This document shows positions 1 to 8,461 of a stretch of 57,818 nt of DNA, piece by piece. Both the position numbers and the translations under genes were made by a program. The DNA is from Rikenellaceae bacterium (GTDB lineage: Bacteria; Bacteroidota; Bacteroidia; Bacteroidales; UBA932), in the NCBI GenBank assembly GCA_022766385.1, contig JALEPJ010000035.1, positions 1 through 57,818 on the forward strand. The letters run 5' to 3'. The notes under the pieces are model-generated. The model was not told the DNA's origin, made no database searches, and saw only the letters and a program-made list of their open reading frames with translations. Within the stretch, counting starts at the first letter, position 1, and every line of letters begins with the position of its first letter.

Positions 1-1
1 T

Positions 2-160
2 TTCGGGTGCCAGGCTTTCATCAATCTGAACACGGCAGGAAGCACAATTGTCAGCGTGAGGCCATTGCTTCATGCAATGATTACCCAGCTGGCAATATAT
101 TATGCGCTGTCCTGTGTAGCAATGTACGTGGAGCAGCAGGTTATCAAGAGAAATGCTTGA
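2..160 (+). CDS. C-terminal end of a membrane protein, cut by window start
   Basis: The frame is open from the first bases to a TGA at 158-160 and encodes about 52 residues. A hydrophobic stretch (ITQLAIYYALSCVAMYV) is followed by a short basic tail (QQVIKRNA), as at the end of a last transmembrane helix. The stop lies two bases before the stop of a minus-strand frame, which fits a convergent gene end. The family cannot be recognised from this piece. A different frame at 7-207 looks less protein-like because it lacks this hydrophobic pattern. Confidence 0.45.
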   Translation, partial: FGCQAFINLNTAGSTIVSVRPLLHAMITQLAIYYALSCVAMYVEQQVIKRNA

Positions 161-162
161 TG

Positions 163-471
163 CTACTGAGCTTTGAGGAGCGAGTGTATACGCCCGAGAA
201 GGCTTAACTCCGGCTTGGCGTATGTCATGGAGTAGGCTCCTTCATTTCCCTCGCCAGGGAATCCGTAACCGTAGAAAGGTACGCCTCCGACAATCTTCTC
301 ATCCGGGAATCCTATATCCTGGAAGAGAAGATTGATGAAGTGAAGTACTCGACTGGGGAGTGAGTGAAGCCAGTCCTGTACGCTGTTTGAAGTGGTGAGG
401 AGGTCGTTGCTGAAGCGGTCGTCATGATAGATGAATATCCTGTCCTCTTTTTTCTGTATTATTGCAATACC
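163..471 (-). pseudogene. 5'-less ORF remnant downstream of the DUF1963 gene
   Basis: On the minus strand a frame is open for about 102 codons, ending at TAG (163-165). It reads like real protein (for example RIFIYHDDRFSNDLLTTSN and GGVPFYGYGFPGEG), but no ATG, GTG or TTG lies near its upstream end. The in-frame stop at 472-474 sits inside the last codons of the DUF1963 gene, so the two frames overlap. It is either a gene that lost its 5' end, a product of an old frameshift near the A6 run at 446-451, or a gene with a rare start. I do not recognise the family. Confidence 0.35.
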
Positions 472-1028
472 TCAAGGCTTAAGCGTGCTTTTTTCCAATT
501 GCCAAATCCGAGATCGCTCTGTTTGATTCTGAAACTAAGAGTCCTCTGTGGATCAAGAGGGATGCGAAGCAGATTGACATAGCCTTCGGGTGCTGCTCCG
601 AGTATCCTGAAGCCGGCGAAGTCTTCTTGGCAGGCGCTGAATTCCAGTCTCTGCGCTTTCTGGCTGATTGGATTGTCCTCATCGTCCAGTAGTATTACGC
701 TTTTGAAGGTCTCCATATTCACAGCCTTTGTGTACTTTACCACTGCGTGCCCCTTGGGCCATTCTCCCGCTCCGTCGTGCTTGATAGGGCTTTCATAGCC
801 GAGAAATTCGTCAATTGCCGCAAAGAAATAGAACATACCGTCGTGCGGCAATACTCCTTCAGGGTCAAATCTTTCGATGTCATATCCTGCTATCTGGCAG
901 ATGAAGGTGAGAGGATAGCCGTCCAACATCGGGTATTCCATGTCTTCGGGCATATCGGGATCGCCCCACCATTTGCTGTCGCAAAAGAGGTTGCGGGAGT
1001 CTTCAGTAATATCGAGTCTTATAGCCAT
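459..1028 (-). CDS. DUF1963 (YwqG-like) protein
   Basis: A 189-aa protein with the look of the DUF1963/YwqG family: SKWWGDPDMPEDMEYP near the N-terminus, then PLTFICQIA, LPHDGMFYFFAAIDE and an acidic middle. Members are soluble proteins of unknown biochemical role. I start at the ATG at 1026-1028. A longer frame to 1070 would begin upstream of the TATATTTG promoter box at 1058-1065 and would add a low-complexity basic leader. The gene stands alone on the minus strand, divergent from rpsO. Confidence 0.7.
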   Translation of the reverse strand: MAIRLDITEDSRNLFCDSKWWGDPDMPEDMEYPMLDGYPLTFICQIAGYDIERFDPEGVLPHDGMFYFFAAIDEFLGYESPIKHDGAGEWPKGHAVVKYTKAVNMETFKSVILLDDEDNPISQKAQRLEFSACQEDFAGFRILGAAPEGYVNLLRIPLDPQRTLSFRIKQSDLGFGNWKKARLSLEVLQ

Positions 1029-1057
1029 ATATTTTGTTTTTCGTGCTTTCTGCTTGG

Positions 1058-1065
1058 CAAATATA
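1058..1065 (-). promoter_or_regulatory. -7 box of the DUF1963 gene
   Basis: TATATTTG on the minus strand matches TAnnTTTG. Initiation about 7 nt downstream would leave a leader of roughly 20 nt before the ATG at 1028, which decides the start of that gene. Confidence 0.55.
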
Positions 1066-1127
1066 CTCAATTATGTAATTAACTCGTTGATTTTCCAATA
1101 GTTTATTGTATTCTCCAAAAAAAATGT

Positions 1128-1135
1128 TAAATTTG
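1128..1135 (+). promoter_or_regulatory. -7 box of rpsO
   Basis: TAAATTTG matches TAnnTTTG, with a TTG at 1106-1108 about 19 nt upstream as a possible -33 element. It implies a leader of about 60 nt before the rpsO start at 1204. Confidence 0.6.
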
Positions 1136-1203
1136 CACCGCTTTTTGCCGTTTTGGCCGAAAGCATAGTTTTTTCCAATAATCTAATAAATCTTTTTTGC
1201 ACT

Positions 1204-1479
1204 ATGGCTGAATATTTGATGCCTGAAAAGAAGCAAGAGATTTTCGCGAAGTACGGAAAGTCCAATAAGGATACCGGATCTCCAGAGAGTCAGGTTGCTT
1301 TATTCTCCTACCGTATCGCTCACCTTACCGAGCACGTGAAGAAAAACAAGAAGGACGTTGTTACACGCCGTTCACTTCTTCGCCTCGTAGGTAAGAGACG
1401 TCAGATTCTGGACTATCTCCAGGAGCTCGACATCGAGAGATACAGAAAGATCGTCAAGGAGCTCGGTCTCCGTCGATAA
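1204..1479 (+). CDS. rpsO: 30S ribosomal protein uS15
   Basis: 91 aa, close to the usual 89. uS15 binds 16S rRNA in the central domain and helps form an intersubunit bridge. Diagnostic stretches are [52 protein letters not shown] and [14 protein letters not shown]. The frame extends upstream to 1153, but those 17 residues are AT-rich leader. The ATG at 1204 gives the family N-terminus ([18 protein letters not shown]). It precedes pnp, a widespread gene order, with a terminator-like hairpin between them. Confidence 0.97.
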   Translation: MAEYLMPEKKQEIFAKYGKSNKDTGSPESQVALFSYRIAHLTEHVKKNKKDVVTRRSLLRLVGKRRQILDYLQELDIERYRKIVKELGLRR

Positions 1480-1500
1480 TCGATACGACAGGAAATGGCG

Positions 1501-1533
1501 AGGGATAGGTCCCAGTGATCTATCCCTTTTTTT
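1501..1533 (+). terminator. rpsO terminator or attenuator
   Basis: AGGGATAG (1501-1508) pairs perfectly with CTATCCCT (1520-1527), followed by a T run. It separates rpsO from pnp. No TAnnTTTG box was found between this hairpin and pnp, so partial read-through is likely. Confidence 0.75.
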
Positions 1534-1573
1534 GCTAAAATACGCTCTCATAGCTGAAGATTTTTTCATAAAG

Positions 1574-1614
1574 GCAGAATCAGTTCTGCAGACGCATATA
1601 AAGACGTAAAGACG
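1574..1614 (+). promoter_or_regulatory. pnp leader hairpin and tandem 8-mer
   Basis: GCAGAA (1574-1579) and TTCTGC (1584-1589) form a perfect 6-bp stem with a 4-nt loop. Nine bases later TAAAGACG is repeated head to tail (1599-1606 and 1607-1614), just before the pnp start at 1623. PNPase is autoregulated through its leader in Escherichia coli; whether this structure does the same here is inference. Confidence 0.35.
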
Positions 1615-1622
1615 AAACAGTA

Positions 1623-3992
1623 ATGAACATTATCAACAAAAGAATCGAACTCGCGGACGGTCGCGTGATCGAAATCGAAACCGGAAAACTTGCCAAGCAG
1701 GCAGCCGGTTCAGCAGTAGTAAAAATGGGTGGCACTATGCTTCTTGCCACCGTTACAGCAGCAACAGAAGTAAAGGAAGGCACTGATTTCATGCCTCTTA
1801 CAGTAGATTACAAGGAGAAATTCTATTCAGCAGGACGTTTCCCTGGCGGATTTATGAAGAGAGAGGGCAAGTCATCTGACTATGAGATCCTCATCTCTCG
1901 TCTTATTGACCGCCCTATCAGACCTCTTTGGCCGGATGATTTCCACCTCGAGGTATTCGTTAATGTAACCCTTATCTCAGCAGAGCAGGATATTCAGCCT
2001 GATGCTCTTGCCGGACTTGCAGCATCTTGCGCTCTCGCTACCTCAGACCTTCCGTTCGGAGGCCCTATTTCCGAGGTTCGCGTTTGCCGCATTGATGGTC
2101 AGTTCGTTATCAATCCAAGCTTCAGTGATATGAAGAGGGCTGACCTCGAGCTTATGGTTGCCGCTACCGAGGAGAACATTATGATGGTTGAAGGTGAGAT
2201 GAATGAGGTCAGCGAGCACGATATGCTCGAGGCCATCAAGTTCGCTCACGAGGAGATCAAGAAGCATTGCCGCGTGCAGAAAGAGCTTATGGCAGAGCTC
2301 GGTACTGATGTCAACAAGCGCGACTATCCTCACGATGTAGAGGATGAGGAGCTCAAGAAGGCTGTTCACGATTTCTGTTATGACAAGTGCTACGCTCACG
2401 CGAAGTCAGCAAAGCCTAAGCACGAAAGAGAGGAGGGCTTCGAGGCCATCAAGGAAGAATTCCTCGCAACTATCCCGGAGGAGGAACTTGAGGAGAAGAC
2501 AGCTCTTGTATCAAGATACTATCACGCAGTCGAGAAGGAGGCTATGCGCAATATGATACTCGACGAGGGCATACGTCTTGACGGACGTGTATGCGACCAG
2601 GTACGCCCTATCTGGTGTGAGGTTGATTATCTCCCTTGCGCTCACGGTTCCGCTATCTTTACCCGCGGTGAGACCCAGTCTCTCGCTACCGTAACTCTCG
2701 GAACCAAGATGGATATGAAGGAGACCGATGAGGTCCTCATCCAGGATGACCAGCAGTTCGTTCTCCACTATAACTTCCCTCCATTCGCTACCGGCGAGGC
2801 AAAGCCTCAGAGAGGAGTCGGCCGTCGTGAGATCGGTCACGGAAATCTCGCTCTCCGTGCGCTCAAGCCAGTTGTTCCTGTAGCTCCTGAGAACCCTTAC
2901 GCTATCCGTGTCGTATCAGACATCCTTGAGTCAAACGGTTCATCTTCAATGGCTTCTGTCTGCGGAGGTTGCCTCGCACTTATGGATGCCGGTGTGAAGA
3001 TCAAGAAGCCGGTTGCAGGTGTTGCTATGGGTCTTATCACTGATGAGGAGAGACCGAATGACAGATATGCCATCCTTACAGATATACTTGGAGATGAGGA
3101 TCACCTCGGAGATATGGACTTCAAGGTAACAGGTACAGCAGACGGTATCACCGCCACCCAGATGGATATCAAAGTTGACGGTCTTTCATACGATGTACTC
3201 GAGAAAGCTCTTGAGCAGGCTCGTCAGGGCCGCCTCCATATTATGGGTGAGATGATGAAGACCATCAGCGAGCCTCGCGAGGACTACAAGCCTTTCGTTC
3301 CAAGAATCGAGCAGATGGTTGTATCTTCAGAGTTCATCGGTGCCATCATCGGCAAGGGTGGTGAGACCATCCAGAAGATTCAGAAGGAGACAGGCGCTAC
3401 CATCACCATCACCGAAGAGCCTAATCCTGATGGAGAGGGTACTGTCGGAATTGTCGATATCGCTACCAATGATGCTGAGGCAATGGCCGCAGCCAAGGCT
3501 TGGATCGAGGGTATAGTAGCTGTTCCTGAGGCAGGCGCCGTATATCACGGCAAGGTGGTAAGCATCCTCGAATTCGGTGCTTTCGTTGAGATTCTTCCTG
3601 GAAAGGAGGGCCTTCTCCACGTTTCGGAGATTGCTTGGACCAAGACCGACAAGGTCGAGGATGTCCTCAAGGTCGGCGACGAAGTTGATGTCAAACTCCT
3701 CGAGATTGATCCTAAGACCGGCAAGATGAGACTCTCGATGCGCGCTCTCATTGACAAGCCGGAAGGATATGTAGAGCCAAGACAGAGGCCTTCAGGCGAC
3801 CGTCGCGGAGGTGAGCGTCACGGTGGCAATGATCGTCGCGGCGGTGATCGCGGCGAGCGTCGTGGCGGTGATCGCGGAGGCAATGATAGAGCTGAGCGCC
3901 GTCCTCGTCCAAACGACAAGCCAAGGAACTTCGGCCACAGGAATTCTGCCGAGGCTCCTGCACCGGAGTCAAACGAGCCGGAGATGTTCTAG
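1623..3992 (+). CDS. pnp: polyribonucleotide nucleotidyltransferase (PNPase)
   Basis: 789 aa. Degrades RNA 3' to 5' phosphorolytically, as a trimer. Two RNase PH-like halves are visible ([20 protein letters not shown] and [18 protein letters not shown] begin conserved blocks), then a KH domain with GKGG at about residue 577 and an S1 domain from about residue 639. A tail from about residue 719 consists of RGG/RRGGD repeats and is likely disordered and RNA-binding. It follows rpsO, probably read through from it, and ends before a hairpin and T run. Confidence 0.97.
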   Translation: MNIINKRIELADGRVIEIETGKLAKQAAGSAVVKMGGTMLLATVTAATEVKEGTDFMPLTVDYKEKFYSAGRFPGGFMKREGKSSDYEILISRLIDRPIRPLWPDDFHLEVFVNVTLISAEQDIQPDALAGLAASCALATSDLPFGGPISEVRVCRIDGQFVINPSFSDMKRADLELMVAATEENIMMVEGEMNEVSEHDMLEAIKFAHEEIKKHCRVQKELMAELGTDVNKRDYPHDVEDEELKKAVHDFCYDKCYAHAKSAKPKHEREEGFEAIKEEFLATIPEEELEEKTALVSRYYHAVEKEAMRNMILDEGIRLDGRVCDQVRPIWCEVDYLPCAHGSAIFTRGETQSLATVTLGTKMDMKETDEVLIQDDQQFVLHYNFPPFATGEAKPQRGVGRREIGHGNLALRALKPVVPVAPENPYAIRVVSDILESNGSSSMASVCGGCLALMDAGVKIKKPVAGVAMGLITDEERPNDRYAILTDILGDEDHLGDMDFKVTGTADGITATQMDIKVDGLSYDVLEKALEQARQGRLHIMGEMMKTISEPREDYKPFVPRIEQMVVSSEFIGAIIGKGGETIQKIQKETGATITITEEPNPDGEGTVGIVDIATNDAEAMAAAKAWIEGIVAVPEAGAVYHGKVVSILEFGAFVEILPGKEGLLHVSEIAWTKTDKVEDVLKVGDEVDVKLLEIDPKTGKMRLSMRALIDKPEGYVEPRQRPSGDRRGGERHGGNDRRGGDRGERRGGDRGGNDRAERRPRPNDKPRNFGHRNSAEAPAPESNEPEMF
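3796..3899 (+). repeat. degenerate in-frame repeats coding the PNPase RGG tail
   Basis: Short degenerate repeats built on GGCGGTGATCGCGG encode alternating RRGG, DRGG and NDR units at the end of pnp. The reading frame is kept throughout. Confidence 0.7.
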
Positions 3993-4013
3993 TTCAGCAA
4001 CTGTTTCGATATT

Positions 4014-4049
4014 AAAGGGGGATGACAATTCTGTTGTCCCTCTTTTTTT
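4014..4049 (+). terminator. pnp terminator
   Basis: The G-rich arm GGGGGATGACAA pairs imperfectly with TTGTCCCTC (GACAA/TTGTC core), followed by seven T residues. It lies 20 bases after the pnp stop. Confidence 0.7.
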
Positions 4050-4060
4050 AGTTTTTTTTC

Positions 4061-4068
4061 TATTTTTG
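4061..4068 (+). promoter_or_regulatory. -7 box of the dipeptide epimerase gene
   Basis: TATTTTTG matches TAnnTTTG, 19 nt before the ATG at 4088 and directly after the pnp terminator. Confidence 0.55.
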
Positions 4069-4087
4069 TCCTGAAAAGTCCAATAAA

Positions 4088-5251
4088 ATGAAAAGAAGAG
4101 ATTTCCTGAAGACTGCTGCCGCCGCCGGTATAGGCACAGGTCTTGCCGCAAGCGGGCTTGTATCCTGTACACGCAGCTCATCCACAAAGGCTCCTGTACC
4201 ATACAGTATCAACACACACGGAGCAACAGCCAGAATGCATCTGAAGTTCGAACCCTATGAACTTCAACTCCAGCATACCTTTACAGTAGCCTCATACTCC
4301 CGCACAACCACCCCGGATGTCCAGGTGGAGATAGAATACGACGGTTTTGTAGGTTATGGTGAGGCTTCGATGCCTCCTTACCTTGGCCATACGGTCGAGA
4401 GCGTTTGCGCTTTCCTTGCAAAGGTGGATCTTGAGCGCTTCAGTGATCCTTTCCAGATAGAAGAAATACTCGCGTATGTGGACAGCCTCTCTGAAGGCGA
4501 CGCCCCTGCGAAAGCAGCGATTGACATTGCCCTTCACGACTTGGTGGGCAAACTCTTGGGGCAGCCTTGGTTCCGCATTTGGGGGCTTGATGCATCCAAA
4601 GCGCCGAGTACCACCTTCACCATTGGCATAGACACGCCTGAAATCGTACGCCAGAAGACTTTGGAATGCGCTGACAAGTTCAATATTCTGAAAGTCAAGG
4701 TGGGCCTCGATTCGGATGAGCAGATGATACGCACCATACGCGAGGTTACCTCATTGCCTCTGGCAGTTGACGCGAATCAGGGCTGGAAGGACAAGTATAA
4801 GGCCCTTGACGAGATTCACTGGCTAAAGGAGCAGGGAATTGTGATGGTGGAGCAGCCTATGCCTGTGAATATGCTGGACGACATTGCCTGGGTGACTGAG
4901 CGCAGTCCATTGCCAATATTCGCTGACGAATCGATACAGCGTCTTCGCGACATCCCTTCCATCAAAGGAGCCTTTACCGGCATTAACATCAAGCTGATGA
5001 AGTGCACCGGTATGCACGAGGCTTGGAAAATGCTCAATTACGCACGCGCTGAGGGCTTGAAAGTGATGCTGGGCTGTATGACGGAGACTTCCTGCGCCTG
5101 CACCGCCGCGGCTCACCTCTCACCGGGAGTCGATTTTGCTGATATTGACGGCAATCTTCTTATTTCCAATGACCGCTTCGAGGGTATGGTGGTTGAAAAG
5201 GGCCGTATGGTGCTTCCTGACCGCCCGGGACTCGGTCTGATTAAGCTGTAG
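4088..5251 (+). CDS. Tat-exported lipoprotein dipeptide epimerase (enolase superfamily)
   Basis: 387 aa, muconate-lactonizing subgroup of the enolase superfamily, most like L-Ala-D/L-Glu epimerases that recycle murein dipeptides. The catalytic lysine pair is in LKVKVG (about residue 200). Metal ligands are in VDANQGW (about 226), MVEQPM (about 253) and FADES (about 278), with a second lysine in NIKLMK (about 301). The late DID motif (about 351-353) is typical of dipeptide epimerases. The N-terminus has RRDFLK followed by a hydrophobic stretch and LVSC, a twin-arginine signal with a lipobox, so the enzyme should sit outside the cytoplasm. It lies 6 bp before an SSS symporter. Confidence 0.85.
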   Translation: MKRRDFLKTAAAAGIGTGLAASGLVSCTRSSSTKAPVPYSINTHGATARMHLKFEPYELQLQHTFTVASYSRTTTPDVQVEIEYDGFVGYGEASMPPYLGHTVESVCAFLAKVDLERFSDPFQIEEILAYVDSLSEGDAPAKAAIDIALHDLVGKLLGQPWFRIWGLDASKAPSTTFTIGIDTPEIVRQKTLECADKFNILKVKVGLDSDEQMIRTIREVTSLPLAVDANQGWKDKYKALDEIHWLKEQGIVMVEQPMPVNMLDDIAWVTERSPLPIFADESIQRLRDIPSIKGAFTGINIKLMKCTGMHEAWKMLNYARAEGLKVMLGCMTETSCACTAAAHLSPGVDFADIDGNLLISNDRFEGMVVEKGRMVLPDRPGLGLIKL

Positions 5252-5257
5252 CGCAAT

Positions 5258-6775
5258 ATGGAACAAAGCCTTCCCTTCGCTTGGACTGTGTTCGCATTCG
5301 CGGTCTATACCATCCTGCTGTTCGCCATTTCACATTACAGCGCCCGCGGCGGCTCGGCCAATTCATTCTTCAAGGGTGACAGGCAGGCTCCATGGTTCGT
5401 CGTTGCCTACGGAATGATAGGTGCCTCGCTTACAGGAGTCACTTTTATCTCCGTGCCCGGCAATGTCTGGACGCAGAATTTCTTCTATATGCCTATGGTC
5501 CTGGGCTTTGCCGTGGGTTATGTAATAATTGCCAAAGTCCTGCTTCCGCTATATTACAGGATGGGATTGACCTCCATCTATACCTACCTTGACGAACGTT
5601 TCGGACGTTCGAGCTATTGGACAGGAACCTCTTTCTTCATCCTTTCCCGTCTGCTTGGAGCGGCGGTGAGAGTCTATGTCGTAATTGTGGTGCTGCTGAG
5701 TTTCCTTCCTGCATCCTTTGTCGCATCACTTGGTTCTTTCGGGGCTTTTGTGCTCGTTTCTCTGGTTTTCCTGCTTCTCGTCTATCTTTACACCTACAGG
5801 GGAGGAGTACGCAGCATCATCTGGACCGATGTGCTCCAGACCAGCTTCATGCTGCTTGCCGTGGCGTTGAGCATCATCTTCATATGCAAGGATATGGGCT
5901 GGAACTTCAGGGAAATGTTCTCTTCAGTGGGTTCGGCTCTCAATGAGAATTCCTTTGTTGTGGGCAATGGCCGTCCGTTCACTTCCTGGTTCGATTGGAA
6001 CTGGAGCCACGGAACCAATGTTATCAAGCAGTTCATATCGGGAATAGTGGTGACTATCGCAATGACTGGACTCGATCAGTCGATGATGCAGAAGAACCTG
6101 GCCTGCAAGGACTTGAAGTCTTCTCAGAAGAATATGTACTCGACCGCTGCCATTATTGTCGCTGTCAATCTCTTCTTTCTTCTCCTCGGTGCCCTGCTCT
6201 GCGTATATGTGAACAGCAAGGGCGGCTTTGAGGCCTTCGGCATTGCCAAGACAGACCAGATCTTCCCGGCTGTCGCCAGCACTTGCCTCGGTGCTGGAGC
6301 CGCGCTTTTCTTCCTCATCGGTCTCATTTCGGCCTCCTATCCAAGCGCAGGCGCTGCAATGACCTCGCTGACCAGCACCATCTGTGTGGACTTCCTCGGC
6401 TTCAACAGGCGTTCTGACCTTGATGAAAAGAGCAAGGAAAGGAAGAGAAAACTCATCCAGGCGGGTGTCACCCTGGCCTTCTTCCTGATAATGACCGTGC
6501 TTTTCTTAATCAGTAATGATTCGGTTATCAACATTATCTACAAGTTGGCTTCATATACATATGGACCGCTTTTGGGTATCTTCTTCTTCGGAATTCTCAC
6601 ACGTGCCGATATTCACGACAAGGCGACGCCATATGTAGCGGTGTTATCTCCTCTGCTCTGTCTCTTGCTCAATACCGTGCTCAAGAACAGCCTGGGCTTT
6701 GATCTTGGCTTTAGTCTGCTCCTGGTGAACGGCTTGCTGTCTTTTGCCGGTATGGCTTTGATTTCCAAGAGATAA
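5258..6775 (+). CDS. sodium/solute symporter (SSS family)
   Basis: 505 aa, about 13 hydrophobic segments. The N-terminal pattern FFKGDRQAPWFVVAYGMIGASLTGVTF and the YTYRGGVRSIIWTDVLQ block are typical of the sodium:solute symporter family. Substrate cannot be read from sequence. The 6-bp gap after the dipeptide epimerase makes co-transcription near certain and suggests a product of peptidoglycan or peptide breakdown, which is inference. Confidence 0.88.
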   Translation: MEQSLPFAWTVFAFAVYTILLFAISHYSARGGSANSFFKGDRQAPWFVVAYGMIGASLTGVTFISVPGNVWTQNFFYMPMVLGFAVGYVIIAKVLLPLYYRMGLTSIYTYLDERFGRSSYWTGTSFFILSRLLGAAVRVYVVIVVLLSFLPASFVASLGSFGAFVLVSLVFLLLVYLYTYRGGVRSIIWTDVLQTSFMLLAVALSIIFICKDMGWNFREMFSSVGSALNENSFVVGNGRPFTSWFDWNWSHGTNVIKQFISGIVVTIAMTGLDQSMMQKNLACKDLKSSQKNMYSTAAIIVAVNLFFLLLGALLCVYVNSKGGFEAFGIAKTDQIFPAVASTCLGAGAALFFLIGLISASYPSAGAAMTSLTSTICVDFLGFNRRSDLDEKSKERKRKLIQAGVTLAFFLIMTVLFLISNDSVINIIYKLASYTYGPLLGIFFFGILTRADIHDKATPYVAVLSPLLCLLLNTVLKNSLGFDLGFSLLLVNGLLSFAGMALISKR

Positions 6776-6806
6776 TGATTACCTGCCTTTGCCAGGAGTA
6801 ATCATT
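6774..6806. terminator. convergent hairpin over the stops of the symporter gene and lnt
   Basis: AATGATTAC (6774-6782) pairs perfectly with GTAATCATT (6798-6806), with a GC-rich interior. It covers both converging stop codons (TAA 6773-6775 and, on the minus strand, TAA at 6781-6779). There is no strong T run, so it may act as a two-way transcript end or an RNA stabiliser. Confidence 0.45.
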
Positions 6807-8386
6807 CTTACTATGAGGGCAATGAGCATCAGCATGAAAATGAAGCTGCACATGCGTCCGGGGATGTCTCCGTGCCGTGCGAAGAAGCTGAGCTCTGAAT
6901 TGAGATTGAGGCTGCCTTTGAGACTTGCCTCCTCCCACCAAGGGCCTGCCTGCAATATTCTTCCCTTTTGGTCAATGAAGGCGGATATTCCTGTATTGCC
7001 GCAACGGGCAATGTCGCGACGCAGTTCTATTGCCCTTAGACAGGCATAACTCAAGTGCTGGCGATAGCCGGGAGTATTGCCCCACCAAGCATCGTTGGTG
7101 ATGATGGTCAAAGCCTTGGCTCCCTTGTTGACATAGCCTGTGCAGAATTCGCCATAGATTGATTCATAGCATATTATGCTTCCGAGAGGAATATCTCCGA
7201 AGTGGAGAAGGCTGATTTCGTCCTGACCTACGCATCTGCCTATTCCCACTCCCAGTTTCTTCGCGAGGGGGAGTATAAGCTTCGGGTAAGGAGTTAACTC
7301 TGTGCCAACCACCAGCTTGCTCTTGTGGTAAATTTCAGTCCGTCCTTCTGCATTCAGTGAGAGAGCCGAATTGTGGGAGCGCATCCAACGTCCCTCCTTC
7401 ATATCGTAGTCATTCGGGTTTTCTGCCTTGTCAGCCATATAGAATTCCCTCGCGGAGGCTCCGAAGATGATGCCTGTCCCTTCGTGTTCGCGCAGGAAAT
7501 TGAGGAAGCGGCGCCAGGTATTGCTCTGGGCATAGGATCCGACATAGATGTCGTTGGTGAAGGTTTCGGGGGCGAGGAGCAGTATCCTTTCGCCATCCTT
7601 GCTGTCAGTAAGTCCTTGCTCGAAGACATTGAGCAGTATTGTGGTCTGATCGTCCTGGCTGAGTTTCTGGAATTTATGATAAGGGTCGAGGGAAGGCTGC
7701 CCAATCAGAACTTCGAGCCTGTCCTCTGATTTTTCCTCATAATTATGTCCTATGATGGCTGAGCATATCATTGGAGCGAAGATGACCAGGAGGCTTCCGG
7801 CCATTGCCGAAGCCCTGGCCTTGCCGTTCCATCTGAAGAAACTTCCTTCGGACAGAGAGCGCATCAGGCCGAAGACGGCGAGATTGCTCATCCAAACCCA
7901 AAGCGAACCTCCGAGGCTTCCGCTGTACTCATACCATTGCACCAGTCCTGTGCTGCGGGCGAAAGCATTGCCAAGGACAAGCCAAGGCCATGAAATCTGG
8001 GCGCTGAAGTAGAATCTCTCCCAGGCTATCCAGGCCGCTGCGAGGAAAAGGTAGGGAAGGGCTCCGCGGAATCTCTTCTTGCTGAAGCGGAAGAGGCCGA
8101 AGATCAGCGACATCTGCAGGGCATTTCCAAAGATGGCGAAGAGGCCACCTCCGACCGTGGCATTGCATACCCAGAAGGTGGTGGCAGCGTTCCAAAGCAC
8201 GAATGCGGAAAAATGCCAGAGCCAGAATCTGCGTATCCCGCTGTTGTCAGCGATATAATCCATACAGAGTAGTGGCACGAAGCCGAATAGGGCCAGGAAG
8301 GCGGTATGTGGGACCAACCAGGGAATACTCATCATTACAACGAAGAGAGCCAGAAGGATGAGCAGGGTCCGCTTTTCTTTTTTCAT
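6779..8386 (-). CDS. lnt: apolipoprotein N-acyltransferase
   Basis: 535 aa inner-membrane enzyme that adds the third acyl chain to lipoproteins. The N-terminal part is hydrophobic with several membrane segments. The C-terminal nitrilase-like domain carries the triad: Glu in LLAPETF (about 273), Lys in YHKSKLVVG (about 356) and Cys in SIICYESIYGE (about 405). I start at the ATG at 8384-8386; an in-frame TTG six codons earlier lies too close to the TACCTTTG box. Many putative lipoproteins are encoded in this same window. Confidence 0.93.
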   Translation of the reverse strand: MKKEKRTLLILLALFVVMMSIPWLVPHTAFLALFGFVPLLCMDYIADNSGIRRFWLWHFSAFVLWNAATTFWVCNATVGGGLFAIFGNALQMSLIFGLFRFSKKRFRGALPYLFLAAAWIAWERFYFSAQISWPWLVLGNAFARSTGLVQWYEYSGSLGGSLWVWMSNLAVFGLMRSLSEGSFFRWNGKARASAMAGSLLVIFAPMICSAIIGHNYEEKSEDRLEVLIGQPSLDPYHKFQKLSQDDQTTILLNVFEQGLTDSKDGERILLLAPETFTNDIYVGSYAQSNTWRRFLNFLREHEGTGIIFGASAREFYMADKAENPNDYDMKEGRWMRSHNSALSLNAEGRTEIYHKSKLVVGTELTPYPKLILPLAKKLGVGIGRCVGQDEISLLHFGDIPLGSIICYESIYGEFCTGYVNKGAKALTIITNDAWWGNTPGYRQHLSYACLRAIELRRDIARCGNTGISAFIDQKGRILQAGPWWEEASLKGSLNLNSELSFFARHGDIPGRMCSFIFMLMLIALIVRMITPGKGR

Positions 8387-8408
8387 TTCGTATTGTGTTT
8401 GCAATACA

Positions 8409-8416
8409 CAAAGGTA
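8409..8416 (-). promoter_or_regulatory. -7 box of lnt
   Basis: TACCTTTG on the minus strand matches TAnnTTTG and leaves a leader of about 15 nt before the lnt ATG at 8386. Confidence 0.6.
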
Positions 8417-8429
8417 CTTGATTTTTTTG

Positions 8430-8437
8430 TAACTTTG
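8430..8437 (+). promoter_or_regulatory. -7 box of the PASTA gene
   Basis: TAACTTTG matches TAnnTTTG, 24 nt before the ATG at 8462 and back to back with the lnt promoter. Confidence 0.6.
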
Positions 8438-8461
8438 CGTCCTTGAGAAATACGAAGATTT

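Noticed and set aside
747..1082. 111-codon plus-strand frame opposite the DUF1963 gene
   Set aside because: Antisense to a recognisable family; its own sequence has no motif and no promoter.
3796..3899. Repeated units in pnp as a possible CRISPR or tandem-repeat locus
   Set aside because: Units are degenerate, have no spacers and keep the pnp frame, coding for the RGG tail.
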